From assembly GCF_017163935.1 (NCBI RefSeq), contig NZ_JABVZR010000001.1:2852001-2916000 (forward strand): a stretch of 64,000 nucleotides of DNA, given 5' to 3'. Source of the stretch: Novosphingobium terrae (GTDB lineage Bacteria; Pseudomonadota; Alphaproteobacteria; Sphingomonadales; Sphingomonadaceae). Below the pieces are notes generated by a model that ran no database searches, was not told the DNA's origin, and worked only from the letters and a program-made list of their open reading frames with translations. This document shows positions 54,727 to 64,000 of the stretch, piece after piece (within the stretch, counting starts at the first letter, position 1; every line of letters begins with the position of its first letter). The position numbers were made by a program, and so were the translations under genes.

Positions 54727-55640
54727 GCCGCTTGCCCGGCCCCCGTTTCCGTCTTCAACTCTGCCCCCGGCATGATGAAAGGCAGCGCCCTGGGCGCCTC
54801 GGCCTTGGCCAGCATATCCATACGACCCCATTGAAAATCTCGCACCAACCGTTCGAGCTTAGGGGCCATAACGTCAAGATTCGTATAATGCCGCAGGCGC
54901 GACTTCGCCGAAGCCTGCGCCACGCGCGGCTGGCCGGGGTCGATCTCCCATGGGTGGAAATAGGTGACGCCGGGGCGCTGGTCGTGGCTGTTCACCCGCC
55001 GCAGCGCCCATTGGCTGAACCAGTAGGGGAACAGGCGGAAGAAACCGCCGCCGCCCGCCGCCTGACGCCGGCCCGCCACCTCAACCGTGGTGACAGGAAT
55101 TTCGATCAAGCTGCTGTCCACCAAGGGGCGGAAGGCGAAACGCGGCGCCTCGCGCCAGCCATAATGGTCATGCGCGATGGGGGCGACGCTGGAGGAATAG
55201 TCATAGCCCTGCTCGGCCAGAATGAGGTGAGCCCATGGCGTGCGCGTGTCGATGGAAAAGCTGGGCGCGCGATAGCCTTTGATCGCCACGCCCCCGGCAT
55301 CCTCCAGAATCTTGCGCGATTCGGTCAGATCCTCGGCAAAACGCCGAGCGCCCAGCGTGAAGACGCGGGCATGGTCCAGCCCGTGGCTGGCCAGCTCATG
55401 CCCTTCGGCCACGATGCGCTGCATCAAGGCGGGATGCCGTTTGGCCACCCAGCCCAAAGTGAAGAAGGTCGCCTTCACATCTGCGGCTGCGAACAGGTCC
55501 AGCACAGCGCTGGTGTTGGCCTCCACGCGGTGTTCCAGCGCATCCCAATCCGCGCGGTCGATCACCTTTTCGAAGGCGCCGACCTGAAACCAGTCCTCAA
55601 CATCGACGGACAAACCATTGACGATGCTGGACTTCGACAC
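54723..55640 (-). CDS. XrtA-associated polysaccharide deacetylase
   Basis: 305 residues, carbohydrate esterase 4 NodB-like fold. The catalytic aspartate is in LSVDVEDWF; the metal-site histidines are in GHELASHGLDHARVF, then YRAPSFSID, and the late motif TYFHPWEID. It would remove acetyl groups from the polysaccharide. No signal peptide is seen, so it may act in the cytoplasm before export. GTG 55640 has AGGAGA seven bases upstream. Confidence 0.92.
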   Translation of the reverse strand: MSKSSIVNGLSVDVEDWFQVGAFEKVIDRADWDALEHRVEANTSAVLDLFAAADVKATFFTLGWVAKRHPALMQRIVAEGHELASHGLDHARVFTLGARRFAEDLTESRKILEDAGGVAIKGYRAPSFSIDTRTPWAHLILAEQGYDYSSSVAPIAHDHYGWREAPRFAFRPLVDSSLIEIPVTTVEVAGRRQAAGGGGFFRLFPYWFSQWALRRVNSHDQRPGVTYFHPWEIDPGQPRVAQASAKSRLRHYTNLDVMAPKLERLVRDFQWGRMDMLAKAEAPRALPFIMPGAELKTETGAGQAA

Positions 55641-55675
55641 GGTACAATCTCCTCAAGACCTTCGGGCGTTAACCC

Positions 55676-56914
55676 TCAGGCGGCGACGCGGGGCGTCCCG
55701 TCGCGCTCGATCCATTCGATCAGCATGGTCAGCGTGTGGCGCAACGTGCGGTCCTGCTCGGCCAGACGGGCCTCCAGCTCGCCGAGGCGCGCGGTCAGCG
55801 TCTCGATGGCAGCGGCCTGAGCAGCCGAAGCGGCGGCCTGAGCCGCATCCTCAGGGCGCTCCGCCCCCTGACCACCGGCCAGTTCGATCACGGCATGCTG
55901 CAATTCGGCGATCTGCGCGGCCTGCTCGGCCAGACGGGCGGACAGCTCGTCCGACAGCGAGGCATGATGCTCCACCGCATGATCCAGCGGCTTGTCCCCG
56001 CCCGCTGCACGCGCGGCCACCACAGCGGGGGCCTCATGCGCAGCCTGCGCGATCACGCGGCCCAGCGACAGGCCGCCATCAGCCACCATCTCGCTCAGCA
56101 CGCGGGCCAGCAGCACGCCATCGAGATGCTCGCGCTGCTCGGCGGCGCCTGCCATCAGCAGGCGGCTGGTGATCTGGTTGATCCGGCGCGGCACGCCGCC
56201 GCTGGCCTGATGGATCTCGGCAAAGAGCGAGGGCGCGAAGGTCGGGCGGCCCTGCCAGCCGACCAGACGCAGGCGATGGCCCAGATAGGCCTCCACCTCT
56301 TCGGCGCCCATGGGCTCCAGATGATGGGCGGCGATCACACGCTGGCGCAATTGCTCCAGCCCGGCCTGACCCGACAGGTGATCGCGGAATTCGGGCTGGC
56401 CCAGCAGCAGAATCTGCAGCAGCGGGTGATTGCCCAGCTGGAAATTGGAGAGCATGCGCAGCTCTTCCAGCGCCTCATCCGAGAGGTTCTGGCTCTCATC
56501 CACCACCAGCAGGCAGCGGCGACCGGCGCGCGCCTCACTGTGCAGGAACGCCTCGATCTGCGAGAGGGCCTTGGCCTTGCCGGTGCCGGGGTCACGGCCC
56601 AGCGCGGCCTCACCCTCGGCACGGATGGCGAATGCCTGCGCCACAAGCTGCACCAGATCCTTGTCATCCAGACGGCTGGTGACGACCTGCGCGGCGGTCA
56701 GGCGCTGGCGGTCGATGGTGGCCATCAGATGGGCGACCAGCGTGGATTTGCCGGTGCCGACGTCACCCGTGATCACCACGAAGCCCTCACCCTGCGCCAG
56801 GCCATAGCCCAGATAGGAGAGCGCCTTGCGATGAGTCGCGCTTTCGAAATAGAACGCCGGATCGGGCGTCAGCTGGAACGGGCGAGCGGTGAAGCCATAG
56901 AAATCATCGAACAT
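55676..56914 (-). CDS. XrtA-associated AAA ATPase (ExeA-like)
   Basis: 412 residues. The N-terminal ATPase resembles ExeA/GspA and matches the TIGR03015 type: FYGFTARPFQLTPDPAFYF, Walker A GDVGTGKST, Walker B LLVVDESQNL, and SGGVPRRINQI (sensor 2). The C-terminal 120 residues are a charged coiled coil (ARLAEQAAQIAELQHAV, LTARLGELEARLAEQ). It likely powers or organises assembly of the export machine. It lies 17 bases after the outer-membrane protein gene. Confidence 0.92.
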   Translation of the reverse strand: MFDDFYGFTARPFQLTPDPAFYFESATHRKALSYLGYGLAQGEGFVVITGDVGTGKSTLVAHLMATIDRQRLTAAQVVTSRLDDKDLVQLVAQAFAIRAEGEAALGRDPGTGKAKALSQIEAFLHSEARAGRRCLLVVDESQNLSDEALEELRMLSNFQLGNHPLLQILLLGQPEFRDHLSGQAGLEQLRQRVIAAHHLEPMGAEEVEAYLGHRLRLVGWQGRPTFAPSLFAEIHQASGGVPRRINQITSRLLMAGAAEQREHLDGVLLARVLSEMVADGGLSLGRVIAQAAHEAPAVVAARAAGGDKPLDHAVEHHASLSDELSARLAEQAAQIAELQHAVIELAGGQGAERPEDAAQAAASAAQAAAIETLTARLGELEARLAEQDRTLRHTLTMLIEWIERDGTPRVAA

Positions 56915-56931
56915 CGTCAGTCCTCCGCCGG

Positions 56932-58953
56932 TCAGAAGCTGTAGCGCATGCCAAGGGCACCGGATGCAATCCAGATGTCCTCGCTCTGATCGGTCCTGGC
57001 CCCTGTGATAACCGCAGAGGCGTTGCCGCTAAGGTGCCGTGTGAAATAGTAATTATACAGAGCTGTTGCACTCACGCCCGTGGTATCGCCTGCCGCTGCC
57101 AGACCGCTTTCGAAGCGGTAAAGCTCCAGCGTGGTCTGGATGGTGGAACGCTGCGAGAGCTTGCCGCTCAGGCTCGCGGCCCCCCAGTAATACTGGTCAG
57201 CCTTGCCGTCCAGCGCGGCCAGCACCGTATCGGGGGCACCGATATACTGGCGCCGCTCCCAACCGGCGGCGAGGCCTGCCTGCCAATGGCCGAAATCATA
57301 CATCGCGCTGGCGGTAACCCCGCGCCCGCGATAGATCTGCCCGTTGAGCGAGCCCAACCCGCCGCTGACGCAGCCCCCGCCCGTGGCCGAACCGACGCAG
57401 CTGGTCAGCCCGCCCGAAATCGGATCGCGAATGGCGGTAAAGCTGGTCGGCGCCGAGGTGAGCGCCGTGGTCAGCGCGCCACCAAAGCCGGTCAGGTTCT
57501 CATAGGCCACCACATTGAAGGTGGTGCGGCCATTGGGCTGCCAGTTGAAGAAGCCATAGCCGCCCAGACGGCCATAACGGCGCCCGATATGCGCCTCGGC
57601 GCTGGTGCGGGGGTTGGGGCGCCATTGCACGCCCACATCCCAGATCAGCCCGCTGGTGTCGAAGGCCATGATGCGCGGGCTGGAATAGTCGGTCACATAG
57701 CGGCCATGGGAGTCCACGATCGGGTTGCCATTGGCATCGCGCACCGCATCGCGGCTGCTAACCTGCACCTTTTCATAGCCCGCCGTGGCGATGGCGTTCA
57801 GGTTCTGGGTCACCGGCACGATCACGCCCGCGCGGGCATGCACATCCTCCACCTTCTGATCGAGATTGGAGATATCCTGCCGGTAATAGCCCGCCTCGCC
57901 CGTCAGGCCGACAGGCAGGCCCAGATCGCCCGGCTTGGTCGCGGCGGCAAGGCGCGCATCCTGCGAGAGCGAATGGCCCAGAATGCCGCCACCCGCCACC
58001 ACGGCGCCACTGCCGCCATCCACATCGGTGTAACCGACATGATAGGCCGCATTGACCGCCACATCGCCAAGCTGCGTGGCATAGCGCGGCCCGGCATAGA
58101 CCGAATAGACCTGGCTGAGCGTATCGCCCTGGCTGTTCACCCCGGCGAAGGTCGCGCCCCCGGCATAGGTGTTCACCCGGTTCGCATAGCCGCCGTAGTC
58201 CATATACAGGCCGCTCTTGCCCTCACCCGTCAGGCGCGTCGAGAAATTGGCGATGCCGCTCAGGTTGTCGCTGTCCTGCGCCTTGCCCCAGCCGATGTTG
58301 CGCTGATAGCGCAGCGAGATCGCGCCCTGCGTGTTGCGGCCATTGACCAGCCCGTCCACGCCCGCAGCCAGCACGGAATAGGTCAGCACATCGCCGGAAG
58401 GCTGTATGGGCGCATAGGCCACCTGCTGCGCCTCAATATAGGGGCGGATCAGCAAGGGGCGGCCATGCAGATCGGCGCTGCCGAAGGTGTTGATCTGGCC
58501 GGGAATCAGCGCGGAAGGGGCCAACACGGCATCATCGCCGCCGCCCGCCCCGTTGACCTCCTGCATGGTGACGCCGCCATTCGTTCCGGCGCGCGCGCCA
58601 CGGATCTGCGGCGCCTGCTTGCCGGTGATGTCGGTGGAGGAAGGATCATTGTCCTGCGGTTCACCATTATAGGAAACCACAGTGTTATAGGGGTTGCCGC
58701 CATAGGCCGAATTCGGCGTGGCCGTCAGCGTGCCCTGTGCCGCAGACTGCGCGGGTGTCTGCGGCGCGGACGCAGGTGCCGCGCCCTGATCCGCATCGGC
58801 CTGAAGCAGCCCGCCGGTGTCATAAGCCATCGCCGCGCCCGGCGCGGCTTGACTCGATACCGCCGAGCCCGCCGCGCCCTTGGCCACGGCCAGACCCGGT
58901 GCGGCAAGCGCCATCAGGCTGACCGTGACGAAAAAGCCCCCCGCCAGCTTCAT
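56932..58953 (-). CDS. XrtA-associated outer-membrane beta-barrel protein
   Basis: 673 residues. A signal peptide (1-24, [20 protein letters not shown]) and a Gly/Ala/Pro/Gln-rich low-complexity region (25-145) precede about 480 residues of alternating amphipathic strands ending in MRYSF, an outer-membrane signature with terminal phenylalanine. This matches the TIGR03016 type of XrtA-locus proteins, sometimes mislabelled YajC. It probably forms part of the export pore. ATG 58953 overlaps the kinase stop (ATGA). Confidence 0.85.
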   Translation of the reverse strand: MKLAGGFFVTVSLMALAAPGLAVAKGAAGSAVSSQAAPGAAMAYDTGGLLQADADQGAAPASAPQTPAQSAAQGTLTATPNSAYGGNPYNTVVSYNGEPQDNDPSSTDITGKQAPQIRGARAGTNGGVTMQEVNGAGGGDDAVLAPSALIPGQINTFGSADLHGRPLLIRPYIEAQQVAYAPIQPSGDVLTYSVLAAGVDGLVNGRNTQGAISLRYQRNIGWGKAQDSDNLSGIANFSTRLTGEGKSGLYMDYGGYANRVNTYAGGATFAGVNSQGDTLSQVYSVYAGPRYATQLGDVAVNAAYHVGYTDVDGGSGAVVAGGGILGHSLSQDARLAAATKPGDLGLPVGLTGEAGYYRQDISNLDQKVEDVHARAGVIVPVTQNLNAIATAGYEKVQVSSRDAVRDANGNPIVDSHGRYVTDYSSPRIMAFDTSGLIWDVGVQWRPNPRTSAEAHIGRRYGRLGGYGFFNWQPNGRTTFNVVAYENLTGFGGALTTALTSAPTSFTAIRDPISGGLTSCVGSATGGGCVSGGLGSLNGQIYRGRGVTASAMYDFGHWQAGLAAGWERRQYIGAPDTVLAALDGKADQYYWGAASLSGKLSQRSTIQTTLELYRFESGLAAAGDTTGVSATALYNYYFTRHLSGNASAVITGARTDQSEDIWIASGALGMRYSF

Positions 58954-60275
58954 CCGCGATATCCGTGATAGGAGCCGAAGCGGCGCCCGCTGGGGCTGAA
59001 CTGCACCGCATTGAGCAGCAGCTGCACATTAGGGCAGCCCGCCAACAGCGAGGCGGCATCCTGCACCGCATTGGTGCTGGTCTTGTCGGCACGCACCACC
59101 ATCACCACCTGGCCCACCAGCTTGGCAACCTCGGCAGGATACATGGCGGCCAGCGTGGGCGGCGTGTCGATGACGACGATGCGGCGCGGATAGCCCTCGG
59201 TCAGCAGATCGAGCACGCGGGGCGCGCGCGAGCTTGCGAGATATTCCGCATCCGAATTGGTGGGGCGCCCGCCCGGCAGCACCGAGAGGCCGACGATATC
59301 GGTGGGGATCACCAGAGACCGCACATCGATGCGCGGATCGGCCAGTGCGTCCATCAGGCCCGGTCCCGCCGGAATGCCCAGAATGCCCAGCGCCGAGGAG
59401 CGCGCTAGATCGAGGTCGATCAGCACCACCTCGGCTTCCTTTTCCGCCGCGATCGACATGGCGAAATTGAGCGCGCAGAAGGTCTTGCCCTCGCCCGGAT
59501 GGGGGCTGGTGATCATGATGCGCTGGCTGGCCGGACCGGAACGCATGCGGCGCAGTTCCTCGGCCTGAGCCAGCAGCTGGCGCTTGACGATGCGGAACTC
59601 TTCCAGCTGCGCGGTGGCGCCGCTTTCTGGCACGATCAACCCGGCCTCGGCCAGAGCGTTCCGGTTGACGGCATGGCGCGGCCGCGCGGGCGGCGGCGGC
59701 GTGACGGGCTGCTGCGGCGCGGCTGGCGCGGCCTGCTGAGGATAGCCCTGCTGGGGGTAGCCCTGCTGCGGATAACCGGGCTGCTGGGCATAGCCCTGAG
59801 GTGGCAGTCCCTGAGGCGGATAGGCCGGAGGCTGGCCATAGGCCTGCTGCGGCGGAAAACCCTGCGGCGGATAGGGGTAGGCGGGATGGCCAGCCTGTCC
59901 GTAAGGCGCAGGTGCCCCCTGCCCATAAGGCGGCTGACCATAAGACTGCTGGCCATAGGCCGGATGCCCGTAAGGCGGCTGAGCGCCCTGACCGAAAACC
60001 GGCTGGCCATAAGGCGGAAACGGCTGAGGTTGCGCCGGATAAGGCATGCCCGTCTGCGGATCGACAGGGCCGGCTTGCGGCACCGGATTGCCCTGAGGCA
60101 GCGGCTGAGGCCGGATCGGCGCCTGTTCAGGTGAGGCAGCAGCGGGTTGGGCCGCATGCGGCTGGCCCAGCGGCACGACCTGGCCCCGGCCATCCTGACC
60201 CTGCGGACCCTCGCCGTCGGAGCCTTGGCCGGCACTGCCCTGAGGCGTCAGTTTCCTGGGTTCGAACATCGCCAT
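58950..60275 (-). CDS. XrtA-associated BY-type tyrosine kinase with Tyr/Gln-rich N-terminus
   Basis: 441 residues. The C-terminal 230 are a CpsD/CapB-type kinase: Walker [11 protein letters not shown] (257-266), Walker A' [12 protein letters not shown] and Walker B IVVIDTPP. Residues about 40-200 are a Pro/Gln/Gly/Tyr low-complexity tract with PYGQ and PQQGY repeats and 15 tyrosines (positions 79-178). BY-kinases normally have their tyrosine cluster at the C-terminus; here the end ([12 protein letters not shown]) has only two. It should control polymer length with the adjacent chain-length protein. ATG 60269 is another possible start. Confidence 0.9.
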   Translation of the reverse strand: MAMFEPRKLTPQGSAGQGSDGEGPQGQDGRGQVVPLGQPHAAQPAAASPEQAPIRPQPLPQGNPVPQAGPVDPQTGMPYPAQPQPFPPYGQPVFGQGAQPPYGHPAYGQQSYGQPPYGQGAPAPYGQAGHPAYPYPPQGFPPQQAYGQPPAYPPQGLPPQGYAQQPGYPQQGYPQQGYPQQAAPAAPQQPVTPPPPARPRHAVNRNALAEAGLIVPESGATAQLEEFRIVKRQLLAQAEELRRMRSGPASQRIMITSPHPGEGKTFCALNFAMSIAAEKEAEVVLIDLDLARSSALGILGIPAGPGLMDALADPRIDVRSLVIPTDIVGLSVLPGGRPTNSDAEYLASSRAPRVLDLLTEGYPRRIVVIDTPPTLAAMYPAEVAKLVGQVVMVVRADKTSTNAVQDAASLLAGCPNVQLLLNAVQFSPSGRRFGSYHGYRG

Positions 60276-60279
60276 CTCC

Positions 60280-61827
60280 TCAGGCCCCGCCGCCGATGTT
60301 GAAGCGTTCCATCATCACCAACAGCATGAACAGCCCGCCCAGCGCGCCGCTGGCGGCAATAAAGCCGCGCAGACCACGCGCCCGTTCGGCCCGCGCCGTT
60401 TCCGACAGCGACTGCGAGATCGCCCCCAGCACCGGCAGGCCGGTCACACGCTCCAGCTTGGCCGTGGTGGCAAAGCTGGACTGCAATTCACCCAGCGCAA
60501 AGGCCACACCCAGCCCCGCGCCGATCCCCGCCACCAGCACCACCATCAGCAGCAGCGGACGGTTGGGCGCGGAGGCACCATGCGGTAGCACCGGCGGATC
60601 GAGCACCTGGAACTTGGTTGCGCCATGGGCTGCAACCACTTGTCCGCGCAGGCGCAATTCCTCGCGGTCCTGCAGCAGCTTGTCATATTGGGCTTTCAAT
60701 ATGTCATAGTCGCGGCTGATGTTCTGCGCTTCCTGTGCCAATTCGGGATTGCTGAGCTGGCGCGCCGTCTGCGTGGCGATGGCCTGCTCGATGGTGGTGC
60801 GCCGCGCCTGAAGCGCCTGAAGATTGGCCTGCCGCTCCACACGGATCGATTCCAGCGTGGTGTAGGCCGGATTGGGCTGAGCCCCCGGCCCGGCCACGGG
60901 CGTCGGCCCCTCGGCGCGGATCTGGGCCTTCAGCGCCACGATCTGGTTGCGCGCGGCAATCACATCGGGGTGATTGTCGGTCATGCCGCGCGCACGCATG
61001 CCCACCAGATCGGATTGCAGCTGCGCCAGTTGCGCCCGCGTGCCGCCAAGCTGACCGGGCGCCGCAGCCCCGGCCACCGTGGGCGCAACGCCCGCCATCT
61101 GGCCATTGACCGCCGCCAGAGCGCTCTGCGCCGCGGCAATATCGCCATCGAGGCCGCGCATTTCGGCGCGGTTCTGCTCCATCTGCTGGATCGTGGAAAC
61201 GCCGCCCTGCGCCAGTTCGGGATGCTGGGTCTCGAAGGTCAGGCGGCGCTGTTCGGCGGCCTGCAACTCACCCTGACGGTTCACCAGCTGCTGGTCGAGG
61301 AAATCCAGCGTCTGCTTCATCTCGCCCTGCTTGGTGTCGTTGTTTTCGTCGCCAAAAATGTCGATCACCTTGCGCACGATGTCCTGCGCCAGATGAGCGC
61401 CATCAGCATCGCTCATCCCGCCGCCCGAGCGCGACTGGGCGCTGATCTCGAAGATGTTGTCCTGCGTGGCGACGATCTTGATCGATTTGGACAGGCCCGC
61501 GATCATGCCTTCCATCTGCTTGCGATCGGTGATGTTGTCACCCAGACGCGTGCCGCGGATCACCTTTTCCAGATTGGCCGAGCTGGTGAGCGTATCGCGC
61601 ACGCGGTCCACATCGCGCTTGCGGTCCGAGGCATCGATGCCGACCTGCGCCGCGAGCGGATCATAGAGCTGGACCATGATGCGCGCATGCGATTCATAGG
61701 TGTTGGGAATGGTGCTGACCATGCCCCAACCGGCCAGACACACCAGCCACGCCACGCCCAGCGCGATCCAGCGGCGGCGCCAGATCGAGAACAGCGTGGC
61801 TTTGATATCGTCGAAGAGCGAGTTCAT
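60280..61827 (-). CDS. XrtA-associated polysaccharide chain-length determinant
   Basis: 515 residues of the Wzz/PCP family. N-terminal membrane helix ([21 protein letters not shown], about 17-37), a long periplasmic coiled-coil region (about 160-400), and a second helix ([23 protein letters not shown]). A third hydrophobic stretch lies near the C-terminus ([18 protein letters not shown]). It sets polymer length and is the partner of the BY-kinase, whose gene begins four bases after its stop. Confidence 0.92.
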   Translation of the reverse strand: MNSLFDDIKATLFSIWRRRWIALGVAWLVCLAGWGMVSTIPNTYESHARIMVQLYDPLAAQVGIDASDRKRDVDRVRDTLTSSANLEKVIRGTRLGDNITDRKQMEGMIAGLSKSIKIVATQDNIFEISAQSRSGGGMSDADGAHLAQDIVRKVIDIFGDENNDTKQGEMKQTLDFLDQQLVNRQGELQAAEQRRLTFETQHPELAQGGVSTIQQMEQNRAEMRGLDGDIAAAQSALAAVNGQMAGVAPTVAGAAAPGQLGGTRAQLAQLQSDLVGMRARGMTDNHPDVIAARNQIVALKAQIRAEGPTPVAGPGAQPNPAYTTLESIRVERQANLQALQARRTTIEQAIATQTARQLSNPELAQEAQNISRDYDILKAQYDKLLQDREELRLRGQVVAAHGATKFQVLDPPVLPHGASAPNRPLLLMVVLVAGIGAGLGVAFALGELQSSFATTAKLERVTGLPVLGAISQSLSETARAERARGLRGFIAASGALGGLFMLLVMMERFNIGGGA

Positions 61828-61850
61828 AGGGTTGGGTCCGGCCTCGCTGC

Positions 61851-62498
61851 TTAGAACATGCTTTCGGGGATGATGATGACATCGCCCGGCATCAGCATCA
61901 CATTGGCCTTGCTGTCACCCTTCTTGAGCAGATCGCCCAGCCGCAGGGCAAATTCCTGCTGATGGCCGGTGGCCTTGTCATAACGGATCAGCTTGGCCCG
62001 GTTGCCCGAAGCATATTCGGAGAGGCCGCCCACTGCAATCATCGCGTCCAGAATGGTCATATTGGCGCGATAGGGCAAGCTTGCGGGCTTGCCGGTGGCG
62101 CCCACGATGCGGATCTGTTCAGAGAAGGTGCCCGCAAAACGCGTGACGATCACCGAGACCAGCGGGTCCTGAATATACTGGGACAGCTGAAGCTGGATGT
62201 CCTGCGCCAGCATGCTGGGTGTCTTGCCGACAGCAGGCATATCGGTGATCAAGGGCGTGGTGATGCGCCCGTCAGGCCGCACCTGCACCTTCGAGCCCAG
62301 CTCCGGGTTGCGCCAGACGAAGACGGTCAGCTCATCCATCGGGCCGATGATATAGTCCTCGCCCGGGCCTTCCTGATGCGCCACAAAATTGGCCGGAGGC
62401 AGCCGCGCCGCCGTGCCATCGCCCGCGCAACCGCTCAGGGTCAGGCTGGCGAGAGCCGCGCCGGCAATGGTGTGAACGGCTGTCTTGCTCGGCATCAT
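61851..62498 (-). CDS. Polysaccharide export lipoprotein (Wza-like, XrtA system)
   Basis: 215 residues. Lipobox LASLTLSGC (cysteine at about residue 24), then the poly_export motif DYIIGPMDELTVFVWRNPELG and a SLBB-type region (IRIVGATGKPASLPYRANMTILDAM). It forms the periplasmic/outer-membrane export conduit. The second ATG (62495) has the better ribosome spacing to GGGAAG. First gene of the XrtA operon after the 250-base gap. Confidence 0.92.
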   Translation of the reverse strand: MMPSKTAVHTIAGAALASLTLSGCAGDGTAARLPPANFVAHQEGPGEDYIIGPMDELTVFVWRNPELGSKVQVRPDGRITTPLITDMPAVGKTPSMLAQDIQLQLSQYIQDPLVSVIVTRFAGTFSEQIRIVGATGKPASLPYRANMTILDAMIAVGGLSEYASGNRAKLIRYDKATGHQQEFALRLGDLLKKGDSKANVMLMPGDVIIIPESMF

Positions 62499-62516
62499 GT
62501 CTTCCCGGACTGGGCG

Positions 62517-62559
62517 GTATCCGTCGGCCTGCGCGCTGCGAGGGCGCAGGGATGGATAC
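62517..62559 (-). promoter_or_regulatory. Hairpin in the leader of the XrtA/EPS operon
   Basis: A two-part inverted repeat: outer arms GTATCC and GGATAC, inner arms CCTGCGC and GCGCAGG, loop of nine bases. It lies 19-61 bases upstream of the export gene start. It could be a regulator-binding palindrome or an mRNA leader structure next to the ribosome site. The rest of the 62499-62747 gap holds no gene I can see. Confidence 0.5.
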
Positions 62560-62747
62560 GGCAGTTCATGGTCGGCTATGCGCCCGAAGGGTAAACATTG
62601 GGTTAGTCATCCACCCGCAAGACGCCGGTTTTCCGCCATTTTGCGCGGGTCTGTCCCGGTGGGAGACAGGCGCGCAAGGCCCAGCGTCTCGCCGTGGGAC
62701 GATTCGCGCAAGAGTGTCCTAAGGGATTCGCCGGAGTCAGTCAGGTG

Positions 62748-63974
62748 TCAGATCAGGATTTCGCGCGCGGGTCCCTGCCCGAGGAAGGCCGAGGGGCTGG
62801 CACTGGCGCCATAGGCCCCGGCGCAGAACACCGCGACCACATCGCCCACATCGGCCTTGGGGAAATGGCCCTTGTCGGCCAGCCGGTCGAGCGGGGTGCA
62901 GAGGCAGCCGACGACGCTGGCCTCTTCCTCGGGCTCAGCGCCAAAGCGGGTGGCGATGGCGACGGGATAGTTGCGCCGCACCACCGTGCCGAAATTGCCG
63001 CTGGCCGCCAGCTGGTGATGCAGGCCGCCATCGGTGACGAGGAAGATATCGCCGTGGCTTTCCTTGCGGTCGAGGATGGTGGTCAGGTAGACACCCGCTT
63101 CTCCGGTGAGGAAGCGGCCCATTTCCATGGCCAGTTGCGTATCTTTCAGCACATCGGGGCGGTTGCTCAGGCGTTCGCCCAGCGCGGCGCCGATGGGGGT
63201 GAGGTCCAGCGGCGAATCGCCGTTGAAATAGGGAATGCCAAGCCCGCCGCCGATGTTGAGATGCGGCAGGGGCACATCGGCCTGCTGGGCCAATTGCACC
63301 GCCAGATCGAGCACCTGCCCCTGCGTTTCGGCAATCGCCGCGCCATCGAGCGACTGCGATCCGGCAAAGATATGGAAACCGCGCCATTCCGCCCCTGCCG
63401 CCACGATCTCGCGGGCCAGAGCGGGCACCTTGTCGGTGTCGATGCCGAAGGGTTTGGCGCCACCGCCCATCTTCATGCCGCTGCCGCGCAGGTCGAAATC
63501 GGGGTTCACGCGGATGGCGAGGCGCGGGGTCTTGCCCAGCTTTTCGGCGATGGTGAGCGCGCGGCGGGCTTCGGCGGCGGATTCGAGGTTGAGGGTGACG
63601 CCCTGCATGATTGCCGCCTGCAGCTCGATATCGCGCTTGCCCGGCCCGGCGAAGCTGATGAGCGAAGGATCGAGCCCTGCCTCGCGCGCCATGCCCAGTT
63701 CGCCGCCGCTGGCGATGTCGAAGCCGTCGACCAGCGTGCCCATCAGGCGCAGCAGGGGGGCGAAGGGGTTGGCTTTCACCGCGTAATGCAGCGCCAGGGC
63801 TTCGGGCATGGCCGCGCGCAATGCCGCCACCCGCGCCCGGATCATGCCGGAGGAATAGACGAAAGCAGGCGTCGCCCCGGCCTGAGCGATCAGTTCGGTG
63901 ATCTTGATGCCGTCCACCGCCAGCACGCCGTCACGCGCGGCAAAGCCTGCGGGAATGGGGCCGAGGGGTTTCAT
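62748..63974 (-). CDS. PLP-dependent decarboxylase, XrtA-associated
   Basis: 408 residues, fold type III decarboxylase of the LysA/ornithine family, TIGR03099-like. The PLP lysine is in LHYAVKANPFAPL; other motifs are FDIASGGEL, the HIFAGSQSLDG histidine, LNIGGGLGIPYF, MEMGRFLTGEAG and VVGCLCTPLD. In XrtA loci it is paired with an acyl-CoA ligase and carrier protein, suggesting synthesis of an amine linked to the polymer; the substrate is unknown. ATG 63974 overlaps the upstream stop (ATGA). Confidence 0.92.
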   Translation of the reverse strand: MKPLGPIPAGFAARDGVLAVDGIKITELIAQAGATPAFVYSSGMIRARVAALRAAMPEALALHYAVKANPFAPLLRLMGTLVDGFDIASGGELGMAREAGLDPSLISFAGPGKRDIELQAAIMQGVTLNLESAAEARRALTIAEKLGKTPRLAIRVNPDFDLRGSGMKMGGGAKPFGIDTDKVPALAREIVAAGAEWRGFHIFAGSQSLDGAAIAETQGQVLDLAVQLAQQADVPLPHLNIGGGLGIPYFNGDSPLDLTPIGAALGERLSNRPDVLKDTQLAMEMGRFLTGEAGVYLTTILDRKESHGDIFLVTDGGLHHQLAASGNFGTVVRRNYPVAIATRFGAEPEEEASVVGCLCTPLDRLADKGHFPKADVGDVVAVFCAGAYGASASPSAFLGQGPAREILI

Positions 63975-64000
63975 GCGCCTGCCTCCAGACCGGCGCGGAT
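63971..64000 (-). CDS. C-terminal end of an upstream gene, perhaps XrtA-associated acyl-CoA ligase
   Basis: Only nine codons and a TGA are inside the window (IRAGLEAGA-stop). The stop overlaps the decarboxylase start as ATGA. In known XrtA loci the gene in this position is an AMP-forming acyl-CoA ligase; the identification rests on position only. Confidence 0.35.
   Translation of the reverse strand: MRAGLEAGA

Noticed and set aside
59700..60150. Low-complexity DNA in the kinase gene as a possible tandem repeat or frameshift artefact
   Set aside because: The frame is continuous from the start codon into the kinase domain, and the codons vary between repeats, so it is real coding sequence.
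1..64000. CRISPR arrays, tRNA or rRNA genes, prophage or transposase genes
   Set aside because: I looked for regularly spaced repeats, cloverleaf-like segments and integrase/transposase motifs and saw none; the only dispersed repeats are the four palindromic elements.

Overview
The window is high-GC, densely packed chromosomal DNA from an alphaproteobacterium. It most likely comes from a sphingomonad close to Novosphingobium. The reasons are the gene order lexA/comEC/gltX/gltA, the run nuoA-N/birA/coaX/rnj/DUF1467, an RNase E with an S1 insertion, and a complete exosortase A (XrtA) exopolysaccharide locus. I assign the taxon from gene content only. I found no rRNA, tRNA, CRISPR, phage or transposase gene.

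Layout. 1-6.4 kb: the 3' end of lexA, convergent comEC, then divergent gltX-gltA and a small membrane protein. 6.5-12.9 kb: a four-gene minus-strand cluster (Hpt-like protein, membrane protein with a possible nucleotidyltransferase-like half, helical protein, histidine-kinase-like protein) facing a large membrane-anchored coiled-coil gene. Both phosphotransfer-type proteins lack the phospho-accepting histidine. 13.1-31.4 kb: an 18-kb minus-strand operon encoding respiratory complex I (nuoA-N, with an NTF2-like gene between nuoD and nuoE), then birA, coaX, rnj and DUF1467. 31.6-42 kb: a thiolase, an SH3 protein, the overlapping run prfB-bla-methyltransferase lipoprotein-nitronate monooxygenase, and the wall genes amidase-mrcA. 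42.7-48.9 kb: rne, sdhB, a thioesterase, zapE, a YbjQ-family protein and a small membrane protein. 48.9-64 kb: the XrtA locus, all on the minus strand, running from a PLP-dependent decarboxylase through export, chain length, tyrosine kinase, outer-membrane protein, ATPase, deacetylase, FemAB, glycosyltransferase and XrtA-EpsI to an asparagine-synthase-like amidotransferase.

How the genes work together. The complex I genes, citrate synthase and SdhB supply central respiratory metabolism. RNase J and RNase E are both present for RNA turnover. MrcA and the amidase remodel peptidoglycan. The XrtA block would build, polymerise and export a polysaccharide and process PEP-CTERM proteins; no PEP-CTERM substrate is encoded in the window.

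The most unusual structure that is not a gene is a family of four related palindromic elements (three of about 230 bp, one half-length arm). They sit 12-24 bases past the stop codons of otherwise unrelated genes. Other notable features are a probable CTG start for RNase J, a tyrosine-rich low-complexity N-terminus on the BY-kinase, and a histidine-rich loop in NuoL.
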